Assembly (NCBI GenBank): GCA_030589965.1
Contig: JAUUZM010000195.1
Span: forward strand, 1-6,343
DNA from: Bacteroides sp.
GTDB taxonomy: Bacteria > Bacteroidota > Bacteroidia > Bacteroidales > SM23-62
DNA: 6,343 nt
Direction: 5' to 3'
Below are positions 1-6,343 of this stretch, piece after piece. Position 1 is the stretch's first letter; each line of letters starts with the position of its first letter. The notes under the pieces were generated by a model, which ran no database searches, was not told the origin of the DNA, and saw nothing but the letters and a program-made list of their open reading frames with translations. The position numbers and the translations under genes were made by a program.

Positions 1-2
1 AG

Positions 3-734
3 TCAGATTCCATGTTGGTCAGTGTCGGAACCGGTCTGAACCACAGTAAAATTCTTGATGAGTACATTTCGCCATAGCAGTACAAAGGGGGGGGGTATTT
101 GTTTAAAGTTGGACTGGATGAATACAAAGAGCGGTATTATAATCATGTAGAATTTATTTTTCAGAATAAACTTATTGAACCCGAGCCGGCCAATGAATCT
201 TCCGCAAATCTATATCGCGGAAATATTGACTGGATCAGGGCATGGAGGCTGTTTACAAATACGGAAGTTTTCAACGTTTATTTGGGTGCACATTTACTCG
301 CGAGTTATGGAGGCATATCCCATAATGTCTGGTTTAATAATTCATATTCTTACAGCCTGGGATTGAATCTCGGTCCTTCATTTGTCCTGTCTGCAACACC
401 CCTGTCATCTTCACAGGATCTTCTTATAGCCTGTGAGGTTTCTTTTCCCCTCCTTAATTATATAATCCGGCCTTCCCAGGGTTCCATCCTTCCAGATGGG
501 GCTATAACAAAAGGAGAGAATACATCATGGTCATTTATAACAGGCGGGAGCATAACAAGTCTCCATGAATACCAACGGATCTACAGCAATTTGTACATCT
601 CCACCCGGATTGCCCCAAAATTTAATATTCGACTGGGTTATCAAACAGATTTCCAGAATTACACGATCAACAATAAGTACCAATCAGTTAATCGAATTAT
701 TTACCTGGGAATATACTTTAGATTTAAGATATGA
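3..734 (+). pseudogene. outer-membrane beta-barrel protein, 5' end off-window, interrupted by in-frame TAG
   Basis: I do not recognise a named family. Read in one frame from base 3, the translation runs SVGTGLNHSKILDEYISP, then a TAG stop at 75-77, then QYKGGGYLFKVGLDEYKERY and on to the TGA at 732-734 without another stop. Both sides read as one Bacteroidota outer-membrane barrel: glycine/aromatic alternating strands, repeated strand-like segments such as YSYSLGLNLGPSFVLSA and a final strand IYLGIYFRFKI ending in aromatic and basic residues. The first part looks like the start of a mature barrel, so signal peptide and ATG should lie left of the window. TAG is one base from TTG (Leu), which would give ISPLQYKG. 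The first possible start after the stop is TTG at 99, which would give 211 residues lacking the first strands and any signal peptide, so it is probably not a real start. The 3' end overlaps the next gene by four bases. A sequencing error, or a natural truncation, remains possible. Confidence 0.7.
87..95 (+). repeat. run of nine G (homopolymer tract)
   Basis: Nine consecutive G encode Gly-Gly-Gly in the barrel frame. Runs this long are rare in AT-rich coding DNA and are prone to slippage, in the cell or in sequencing. An ATG at 58-60 lies in another frame and would join the barrel frame if the run had ten G, giving a start that avoids the TAG at 75-77. Confidence 0.85.
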
Positions 735-1744
735 TCATACGAGTCAGGGTATTATATATTTTCATTATACTTTTGTCAGGATCCTCCTGTGAGAAACTAA
801 TGATGGATACTGATCAGGAAAATACAGCCATGAATAATTTTCAGGTCCTCTGGGAAAATCTGGATAGGAATTATCCGTTTTTTACGTATAAGAATATTGA
901 TTGGGACAGTGTTTATAATGTCTATCAACCCACAATTCATGAGGATTTACCTGATAGTACATTATTCAAAATCCTGGGAGAAATGATTCTTACTCTAAAA
1001 GATGCACATACGGATATATGGAGTCCATATGGTAAATTCCAATATGACTATACAGCAGATCATCCCTCCAATTTTTCTGAAAGTATTCTGAAACAAGGAT
1101 ACTTGAAATATTTTTATGGATTAAGGGATGGAATCAAGTATAAGGTCTTGGATTCAATAGGATATTTGTATATAGAAAGCTTCTCAACCGAGATAACAGA
1201 TGAGGGATTCAGAGAGATATTGGCTGAGCTCTCTGATGTTAAAGGGTATATAATTGATGTTAGAAATAACAAAGGTGGTAATTCCAAGAATGGCGTGATT
1301 GTAGCGAATCATTTTTTTGATTCAAAAAAGCTTGTGGAAATTAACTATTTCAAGACCGGACCCGGGCATAATGAATTGAGTCCAATGAACAATTATATAA
1401 TTCCAAAAAAAAGCCTTGGTATTAATAAACCAACAGTTATCCTCTGCAACAGGAGTTGCTTTAGTGCAACAAGTTTTTTTGTTTGCTGGATGTCCATACT
1501 CCCCCAGGTGACATTAATTGGTGATACAACGGGTGGTGGTGGTGGTACACCCCATTACAGTGAATTGCCCAATGGTTGGGGATACCGGTATTCTTCAAAT
1601 CAAACTTACCGGCCCGACGGCTTGAACATCGATAAAGGCATCCCCCCCGATTTTCTGGTATATCAATCGAAAAAAGATTCAAGGCGAAATGAAGACAGCC
1701 TGATTAAATTTGCCCTGAAATTTATTCGTGAAAGCGGGAAATAG
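731..1744 (+). CDS. S41 family peptidase, predicted lipoprotein (C-terminal processing/tricorn-like serine protease)
   Basis: A 337-residue predicted serine endopeptidase of the S41 (C-terminal processing/IRBP/tricorn) group. An N-terminal hydrophobic stretch (residues 7-16) leads to Cys20 in LLSGSSC, a loose lipobox, so it is probably a lipid-anchored envelope protein. Residues 37-70 (FQVLWENLDRNYPFF, then IDWDSVYNVY) match the tricorn-C1-like domain usual in Bacteroidota S41 lipoproteins. LKDAHT (89-94) carries the conserved His93. DVRNNKGGN (176-184) is the S41 core strand and turn. RSCFSATSFF (241-250) holds the expected nucleophile Ser245, followed by GDTTGGGGGTP (264-274) and SELPNGWGYR. 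No PDZ domain fits between the N-terminal domain and the core, which is common in this subgroup. All expected motifs are present, so it should be active; its substrate cannot be told. The ATG overlaps the upstream barrel stop (ATGA), implying co-translation. The five central glycines are all GGT codons. Confidence 0.93.
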   Translation: MIIRVRVLYIFIILLSGSSCEKLMMDTDQENTAMNNFQVLWENLDRNYPFFTYKNIDWDSVYNVYQPTIHEDLPDSTLFKILGEMILTLKDAHTDIWSPYGKFQYDYTADHPSNFSESILKQGYLKYFYGLRDGIKYKVLDSIGYLYIESFSTEITDEGFREILAELSDVKGYIIDVRNNKGGNSKNGVIVANHFFDSKKLVEINYFKTGPGHNELSPMNNYIIPKKSLGINKPTVILCNRSCFSATSFFVCWMSILPQVTLIGDTTGGGGGTPHYSELPNGWGYRYSSNQTYRPDGLNIDKGIPPDFLVYQSKKDSRRNEDSLIKFALKFIRESGK

Positions 1745-2932
1745 CTAGAAATAAAATATAGCAGCTAATTGAAATCTGATAGCATTGCCAATTTCACCAT
1801 CCTTATTTTTCCGGTTCCCAAATGTTAATTCTGATCCAAGCCTGAGCATTTCAATGGGTTGCCAGAAGGCATTAACGGAACCGTATAAACTGGACTTATA
1901 AGCATCCAATGGCTGGTAGCTTGAATTAACCATGCTGATATATCCTCCGAGCAAGGCAGAGGACCATTTCTCATTCCAAAAACGCTCATAAGCCACAAAT
2001 CCCCCGTAACTTTCTAAAGCATTCATATTGCCAAACGGGTCGGGATAGGCATCCAGTCCCCTTTCAGTCAGGGTAGTGATATATCTTGATATCCCTTTCC
2101 CCACAATGAGCTGGGTGGTCACCTGATCATCTTCTGTGAAGTAAAATCTACCACTAAATTGAAAACCAATTCCGTTTATCTCCCTGGCCCCCTCAGGTGA
2201 AGTGAAAAACAAGCGTCTGAATAACAGGGAAAACTGGAAATGAGTTTTATTTTCAAAATTTAATCGGAATTTTCCAACAATATCAAAGCTCTGTTGAAAA
2301 TCTACATCCAAAGAATCCAATGGATTATAAAAGTCTTTAAGCGGATTTTCCAGTGAGATACCCAGATCCAGCTGATCGGCAAACCGTTTTTCATACCTTA
2401 TCAGTCCATGACGCACCGACACACCTGAGGGCGGACCTTCCAGGTCCACCGTCCTGGGAATTGAACTTACATCAGTGAAGGTAGACCATGTATGTCCAAG
2501 TGTAAAAAATCCAATCTGTCCATATGCATGCCTTAGACGCAAAGCATAGGGAGTTTCAGGTGAGGCGAAATCCATTTCGAGATAGGTCCGGATTCGGCCG
2601 ATCTTGGTATCTACCTTGGTTTCCATCCCCAATCTGGACTGCCGGGCACCAGCATACAGACCATTCAGGTTTTTATTAAGTATGGGGTCAACAGGGATTT
2701 CATAGGGCAAAAACCCCTCCGTACTCCTCATACCATTATAATTATAAAAGGTATTAAACTTAACATACCCTCTCCAGTTCATTTCAAGCTTTGACGCCGC
2801 CATGTCCTGGGGATGAACTTCCTGAATCAGTTGAGTTGTATCAGTAGCAATACTGTCTGTGTGTTCCTGTGCAAAGACCGAAACAGTAAGGACCAGCATT
2901 GAAATAACCGGGGTAAGTATTTTCATGCTCAT
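1745..2932 (-). CDS. DcaP-like outer-membrane porin
   Basis: A 395-residue beta-barrel of the DcaP porin family. Residues 1-21 form a signal peptide (MSMK, hydrophobic core, cut after VFA before Gln22). A short polar periplasmic segment (22-50) precedes the first strand WRGYVKFNTFYNYNG (53-67). Family motifs follow in order: GARQSRLGMET (95-105), TYLEMDF (116-122), LRLRHAYGQIGFFTLGHTWS (131-150) and PRTVDLEGPPSGVSVR (159-174). It ends on an aromatic strand, FQLAAIFYF, as barrels do. The length fits the family. DcaP of Acinetobacter is a trimeric channel for negatively charged small molecules such as dicarboxylates; the substrate here is unknown. The 22-50 segment looks too short for the N-terminal coiled coil of Acinetobacter DcaP. 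Codon 3 is a second possible ATG (2926) and would still leave a full signal peptide. The gene is divergent from the sensor gene at 2999 and tail-to-tail with the peptidase, the two stops abutting. Confidence 0.9.
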   Translation of the reverse strand: MSMKILTPVISMLVLTVSVFAQEHTDSIATDTTQLIQEVHPQDMAASKLEMNWRGYVKFNTFYNYNGMRSTEGFLPYEIPVDPILNKNLNGLYAGARQSRLGMETKVDTKIGRIRTYLEMDFASPETPYALRLRHAYGQIGFFTLGHTWSTFTDVSSIPRTVDLEGPPSGVSVRHGLIRYEKRFADQLDLGISLENPLKDFYNPLDSLDVDFQQSFDIVGKFRLNFENKTHFQFSLLFRRLFFTSPEGAREINGIGFQFSGRFYFTEDDQVTTQLIVGKGISRYITTLTERGLDAYPDPFGNMNALESYGGFVAYERFWNEKWSSALLGGYISMVNSSYQPLDAYKSSLYGSVNAFWQPIEMLRLGSELTFGNRKNKDGEIGNAIRFQLAAIFYF

Positions 2933-2998
2933 TTTGATTCAACTAAAATACTAATTTGTGATTATAATACTATTTTTATACCTGCAAGTAATTATGTA
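2933..2998. promoter_or_regulatory. shared divergent promoter region (porin / sensor gene)
   Basis: This 66-bp gap between two divergent ATGs must hold both promoters unless they lie inside the genes. It is very AT-rich (about 20% GC) against the coding flanks. A perfect 8-bp palindrome ATTATAAT (2961-2968) presents TATAAT on both strands. Near-matches to the Bacteroidota -7 element TAnnTTTG exist on each strand (plus 2952-2958; minus 2950-2943), but neither has a well-placed -33 partner, so exact promoters are not assigned. No Shine-Dalgarno sequence precedes either start. Confidence 0.45.
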
Positions 2999-4654
2999 AT
3001 GAAAAAGAGCTATTTATATTTCCTTTTCGCAGTTGTCCTCACAGGAATAGGAATTCTGGTATACTCAACGCTAAAATCAAAAGATGCGTTTTCAGAGAAC
3101 CTTATCATATCCCTTTCAGTCAATCTCGAAAAAGAACTTGCATCCTATTTCAACCCCGTACGAGAAGAATTTAACAAAATCACAGAGAATTATCAAGCCT
3201 ATTCGGGTGATCTGATGAACGAGGATTCATTGTCCGCCCGGCTCATTCCGGTAATATCAGGTATCCCTGCTATTGGTGCAGTTTCCCTCTACAATAACAA
3301 AGGTCATATATATTCTATATACCGAGAGAAGAACACTTTTGTGTCCAGCCTGGAAAACCTGGGAGAAGAATCAGCCTCCCTGGTATGGTCACGAAGGATG
3401 ATGGACAACAGCATAAGCAGTAATTGGACCGAGGTATTGATAGGACAGGAAGGCCGGATAGAAGTAGTGCAGAACATCCTTGACGGAATGGCAACAGATG
3501 ATGAGTCCGTAATATGGACCGGTATATACCAATCCAGGCAGTTAAAAGAGCCTGTAATTACTGCTGCGGTGGACTGGGTTTCCGGCCTTGATTCCAGTGT
3601 TTTTATTTGCTCATTCGAAATGCCTGTCCGTATCATGATCAGGCATCTGAACTCCTTTAATAAGTTCAAGAACCGAAGAATCTTCATGGCCATGACATCC
3701 GGACAATTAATCGATATTCCAGACAGGGTATCTGATAGTATTGGCTCCCTGGAAGATCAATTCAAGGGAGGTTTCCTGCAAACCATACAGGATAGTATTC
3801 TTCTGAGTTTTATTAATTCCTGGCAGCAAATAGGGGGAAACATGGATATGACCTATCATCAGCAGCTGGATGGAAATGACTGGTGGATTCATATTCGGGA
3901 TTTCTCAGATTATGAAAAGATTGCGGCAGTTGGACTTGCCATGCCTGAAGGATCGCTGAAAATTGGATTAATAAAGAGTTATTCCAGCATAATTCTGGTG
4001 ATCACCTTCCTCTTACTCTCCGTCCTCATATATTTCGTTTCGATTGCGAAACGCAAAAGAACCAGCAATAGTTCCGGGCCTGATATCACATCGAAAATCT
4101 CGAATGAGGCAGCTATGGTTTCTGATCCTCCTTACACTGCTGATAATGAGGAAGTGGACTGGAAAGCCATGATCAGCAAGGGTGAAAACCAGTCCGTCGA
4201 ATTTAAATCAGCGCTCCGGATGGATATGAACCAGGGGAAGGTAAACACCGGACTGGAGAATGTAATAGTCAAAAGCCTTGCCGCATTCAGCAACGGGGAC
4301 GGGGGTATACTCATCATCGGTGTCAGGGATGACGGCAGTATTCTCGGCCTGGATGGTGATCTAAGCACACTTAAAAAACAGGATTCAGACTACTTTGAGA
4401 TACATTTGAGAAACCTGCTTAAACAGCAATTCGGAGTTACATTTATTACAAGAAATATTAAAGTGCAATTTCCGAAGCTTGAAGACAAGGAAATTTGTGT
4501 CATTACTATAAATAAGGGAGGTGAGCCTGTGTACGTTACGCACACTGATAAAAACGGTAACAAATCAGAACGCTTTTATGTTCGCTCAGGTAACTCATCC
4601 CAGGAAATCCAGTCCCTCAAAGAAATCAACGAATATATCAGTCAGAGATTCTAG
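2999..4654 (+). CDS. membrane sensor with extracytoplasmic dCache-like domain and cytoplasmic AlbA_2 (Schlafen-type) domain
   Basis: A 551-residue protein with receptor layout. TM1 is about 5-22 (after MKKS), the extracytoplasmic region about 25-328, TM2 about 329-349 followed by KRKR (inside), then a polar linker to about 386 and the AlbA_2 domain to the end. The outer region looks like dCache: a long N-terminal helix (33-67), VIWTGIYQ with EPVITAAVDW (171-193), and a closing segment DWWIHIRDF with AAVGLAMPEG (294-318). The AlbA_2 domain shows GENQSVEFKSA (395-405), LAAFSNGDGGILIIGVRDDG (427-446) and FYVRSGNSSQEI (526-537), all typical of the family. Glu396, Glu401 and Asp444/445 sit much like the three acidic residues of Schlafen RNases. 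It ends right after AlbA_2, with no C-terminal ATPase or winged helix as in COG2865 regulators. Inference: an external small ligand controls a nucleic-acid-directed or scaffold function at the inner membrane. Whether it binds DNA, cuts RNA or only signals is unknown. It is divergent from the porin gene and overlaps the PagL-like gene by 17 bases tail-to-tail. Confidence 0.9.
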   Translation: MKKSYLYFLFAVVLTGIGILVYSTLKSKDAFSENLIISLSVNLEKELASYFNPVREEFNKITENYQAYSGDLMNEDSLSARLIPVISGIPAIGAVSLYNNKGHIYSIYREKNTFVSSLENLGEESASLVWSRRMMDNSISSNWTEVLIGQEGRIEVVQNILDGMATDDESVIWTGIYQSRQLKEPVITAAVDWVSGLDSSVFICSFEMPVRIMIRHLNSFNKFKNRRIFMAMTSGQLIDIPDRVSDSIGSLEDQFKGGFLQTIQDSILLSFINSWQQIGGNMDMTYHQQLDGNDWWIHIRDFSDYEKIAAVGLAMPEGSLKIGLIKSYSSIILVITFLLLSVLIYFVSIAKRKRTSNSSGPDITSKISNEAAMVSDPPYTADNEEVDWKAMISKGENQSVEFKSALRMDMNQGKVNTGLENVIVKSLAAFSNGDGGILIIGVRDDGSILGLDGDLSTLKKQDSDYFEIHLRNLLKQQFGVTFITRNIKVQFPKLEDKEICVITINKGGEPVYVTHTDKNGNKSERFYVRSGNSSQEIQSLKEINEYISQRF

Positions 4655-5861
4655 GCCTGTAGAAATTATATCCTAGTCCCCATTCAATATAATCTGCCTT
4701 GAATCCATTAGGAATCTTAAGGGTACTCCTGAAAAAGAAATGCTCTGTGATATCAATCCTCATTCCAAATCTCCCATACCATTTTCCTTTCGTATCTCTC
4801 TCGGTCAGGGTCACTCCTACCTGCGTTACCAGGGTAACCCGATTTACCATAAGCTCATGACTGAGATGAAAGCCCAAAAAAGTTAAATCTGCAAAATCAG
4901 GATTTATTAAGGTATGCCTGTAGGGTTCCTGCATTGAGCGGTCATGGAAAATATCAAGTCCAATCCCAGCCTTACCAATATAGTAGTAATGCCTTGCCAC
5001 ATCAAAACTCATGGATCCCACAAAATATTTTATGCTTCGATCATCCCATAATTCTTCAGGTGTAGCCATACCAGCACTAAGTACCGTATAGTATTCCCAT
5101 CTTCCTTTGAACTTAGGTATCTGGTGAATGATATTCTCTGGTCTCCTTGCAGGCCAATCATCTGGAATCCCGTTTATGGTATTCCTTACAGGCAGGTGAT
5201 AACGCAAAAGTCCGAAAGCGTGTGGGAGGTTTACTCCCCGCTGGGGAGTTCGAATCCGGCCGTTAGAGAAATGGGTGAATCCAATCCCTGCAGCTCCGTC
5301 GAGACTTTCAAGGATCCGGAAGGATGTTTCAATCTCAAGCTGGAAATGCATATTTATGTCTGACCCGATAGCTATCTGTTCAGGATTTTCTACGGGATCA
5401 TATTCATTGAAATGAAATGCCAGTCCAGTTGATAAATCAATTCCAAGGGTAATTTTTTCTTTCCCCAGAAGGGAGGGATTAAAAAAAACAAAAACTGACA
5501 TCGGATTTCCAAGCACGTTTTCCCGGGGGGTAAACCAGGTCTTGTGCAATCCAATCCCATAAGTCGGATAACGATATAACTGATGCCATTGCTTGCTTCC
5601 ATACCCTTTCATTCCCAACCTGAATTCGGCTGCATAAAATGGAGTTTTCTCTATGGTTTGTTCAAAAATTTTAACGCCTGTAGTGATATGACGGCCATAA
5701 TGCCCCTTCACATCTACTACGAAATAACGGGTATATGTCTTATTCTGGTTACTTGTATCTGCTTTTAGAAAATCCAAAGGTTGTGACCATGCTGATGGCG
5801 CAGCAGCAATGAATATCAGAATCACTGCAAAGCAGCGGCAGAAGCGGAAGTATAATTGCAT
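4638..5861 (-). CDS. PagL-like acyloxyacyl hydrolase (lipid A 3-O-deacylase family) outer-membrane protein
   Basis: PagL-family barrels remove the 3-O-linked acyl chain of lipid A in the outer membrane. From the chosen ATG this is 407 residues, far longer than proteobacterial PagL but in line with Bacteroidota homologues as I recall them. MQLYFRFCRCFAVILIFIAA with PSAWS-Q is a standard signal peptide (cut after residue 26), which is why 5861 is preferred. ATG at 5900 (420 residues) and TTG at 5912 (424) are in frame but would put a long polar stretch in front of it. The motif THFSNGRIRTPQRGVNLP (196-213) carries His197 and Ser199, matching the PagL H-x-S-N active site. By gapless counting an Asn stands where P. 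aeruginosa PagL has its catalytic Glu, so the exact activity is uncertain. YDPVENPEQIAIGSDINMHF (154-173) is another segment I associate with the family. The gene lies just downstream of the DUF4136 gene on the same strand and probably shares its transcript. Its 3' end overlaps the sensor gene by 17 bases. Confidence 0.85.
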   Translation of the reverse strand: MQLYFRFCRCFAVILIFIAAAPSAWSQPLDFLKADTSNQNKTYTRYFVVDVKGHYGRHITTGVKIFEQTIEKTPFYAAEFRLGMKGYGSKQWHQLYRYPTYGIGLHKTWFTPRENVLGNPMSVFVFFNPSLLGKEKITLGIDLSTGLAFHFNEYDPVENPEQIAIGSDINMHFQLEIETSFRILESLDGAAGIGFTHFSNGRIRTPQRGVNLPHAFGLLRYHLPVRNTINGIPDDWPARRPENIIHQIPKFKGRWEYYTVLSAGMATPEELWDDRSIKYFVGSMSFDVARHYYYIGKAGIGLDIFHDRSMQEPYRHTLINPDFADLTFLGFHLSHELMVNRVTLVTQVGVTLTERDTKGKWYGRFGMRIDITEHFFFRSTLKIPNGFKADYIEWGLGYNFYRPRISD

Positions 5862-5945
5862 CCGAAAGGGATAATATACAGAATATTGCCTGCCTGACAT
5901 ACCAGGAAACAAAAGAAGTTAAGGTTTGCAGAAGTAATTTAAGAT

Positions 5946-6343
5946 TTATTTCTGGTTTTTCTTGAGAGGATATTTCCAGAAGATCTTCTCAACAACTTTT
6001 GGAAGATTTCTATGTCTTCTTACCTCGTCATCTTCCACAGTACCAACACCTACACCCTGCCAGAGCAATTTCTTCCCCCTGTGATCAAATACATCGATCA
6101 AAAGGGTTCCTTTGGTTATAGTATATTGATAGTTTCCTCCACCATATCCATATCCATATCCGAATGAAGAATAATATCCCCATCCACCCATGGTATAGAA
6201 AGAATTATAGTTAGTAATCCCGGTTTTATCGTCCAGAATAACGAACATATTGACAGACAGATCACCATTCGCTTCTTGCTGTGTATACCCCCTGGCTTTC
6301 ATTTCATCAGCAATGGATCTTAGCAAAAGTTCCTTGTCATACC
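5946..6343 (-). CDS. DUF4136 domain-containing protein, probable lipoprotein (N-terminus off-window)
   Basis: The visible 132 codons are the C-terminal part of a DUF4136 protein, a family of unknown function, usually lipoproteins, common in Bacteroidota. The frame stays open through the right edge (reading YDKELLLRSIADEMKARGY), so the TTG at 6326 is an internal codon and the true start, signal peptide and lipid-anchor Cys lie outside. Features typical of the domain: EMKARGY with DLSVNMFVI, a Gly/Tyr/Trp-rich middle (GGWGYY, FGYGYGYGGG), YTITKGTLLIDVFD, the KKLLWQGVGVG motif and a closing VVEKIFWKYP. It stops at TAA (5948-5946). The PagL-like gene follows after 33 to 84 bases depending on its start, so the two are probably co-transcribed. 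No function can be stated beyond probable envelope location. Confidence 0.87.
   Translation of the reverse strand, partial: YDKELLLRSIADEMKARGYTQQEANGDLSVNMFVILDDKTGITNYNSFYTMGGWGYYSSFGYGYGYGGGNYQYTITKGTLLIDVFDHRGKKLLWQGVGVGTVEDDEVRRHRNLPKVVEKIFWKYPLKKNQK
6143..6160 (-). repeat. three tandem CATATC hexamers inside the DUF4136 gene
   Basis: Three perfect copies of CATATC (plus strand) encode the alternating Gly-Tyr run of the DUF4136 glycine-rich segment. Being a multiple of three, changes in copy number would lengthen or shorten the run without breaking the frame. Family members naturally vary in this segment. Confidence 0.7.

Noticed and set aside
99..734. Barrel gene starting at TTG 99
   Set aside because: The same frame is open and barrel-like further upstream apart from one TAG, and a start at 99 would have no signal peptide for an outer-membrane protein.
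1532..1546. Five tandem GGT units as a microsatellite
   Set aside because: They encode the conserved glycine loop of S41 peptidases, so protein function explains the repeat.
2943..2950. Minus-strand TATTTTAG as a Bacteroidota -7 promoter element for the porin
   Set aside because: One mismatch to TAnnTTTG, only ten bases before the ATG, and no TTTG-like -33 element at the right distance.
3304..3693. 129-codon open frame on the minus strand
   Set aside because: It lies wholly antisense inside the well-supported sensor gene and shows no recognisable domain.
4649..4664. Possible terminator hairpin (TTCTA / TAGAA)
   Set aside because: Only five AT-rich base pairs and no following U-tract; too weak to call.
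5862..5912. Extended N-terminus of the PagL-like protein from TTG 5912 or ATG 5900
   Set aside because: It places a polar stretch before a complete signal peptide that begins naturally at ATG 5861; kept only as an alternative.
1..6343. Defence island, CRISPR, mobile element or RNA gene
   Set aside because: No repeat-spacer pattern, transposase, integrase or tRNA-like fold was seen; the AlbA_2 domain alone does not establish a defence system.

Overview
The window looks like chromosomal DNA from a member of the Bacteroidota. The basis is its protein families: a DUF4136 lipoprotein, a long PagL-like acyloxyacyl hydrolase, a PDZ-less S41 lipoprotein peptidase and a DcaP-type porin. In addition, no recognisable Shine-Dalgarno sequence precedes any start, and the DNA is moderately AT-rich. 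I see no tRNA, rRNA, CRISPR array, insertion sequence or phage gene. The assignment is an inference from gene content, not a database match.

Layout, left to right. (1) Positions 3-734 (+) hold the 3' part of an outer-membrane beta-barrel gene that enters from beyond the left edge and is broken by one in-frame TAG at 75-77, ten bases before a run of nine G. (2) 731-1744 (+) encodes an S41-family serine peptidase with a lipoprotein-like N-terminus. Its ATG overlaps the barrel gene's stop (ATGA), so the two look like a translationally coupled pair. (3) 1745-2932 (-) encodes a DcaP-like porin, tail-to-tail with the peptidase and with no base between the two stops. (4) 2999-4654 (+), divergent from the porin across a 66-bp AT-rich gap, encodes a membrane receptor-like protein: TM helix, extracytoplasmic dCache-like sensor, TM helix, cytoplasmic AlbA_2 (Schlafen-core-like) domain. 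(5) 4638-5861 (-) encodes a PagL-like lipid A deacylase homologue, overlapping the receptor gene tail-to-tail by 17 bases. (6) 5946-6343 (-) is the 3' part of a DUF4136 lipoprotein gene that runs off the right edge and lies just upstream of the PagL-like gene.

Taken together this is an envelope-centred region: a barrel, a porin, an LPS-modifying barrel and two predicted lipoproteins surround one signal-transducing membrane protein. The most unusual item is the dCache-TM-AlbA_2 protein. It would couple an external ligand directly to a nucleic-acid-associated domain, and it keeps three acidic residues arranged much like the Schlafen nuclease site. The porin and this receptor share the only clear divergent promoter region, so a regulatory link is possible but unproven. 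The coding regions leave no stretch above 300 bases without a gene.
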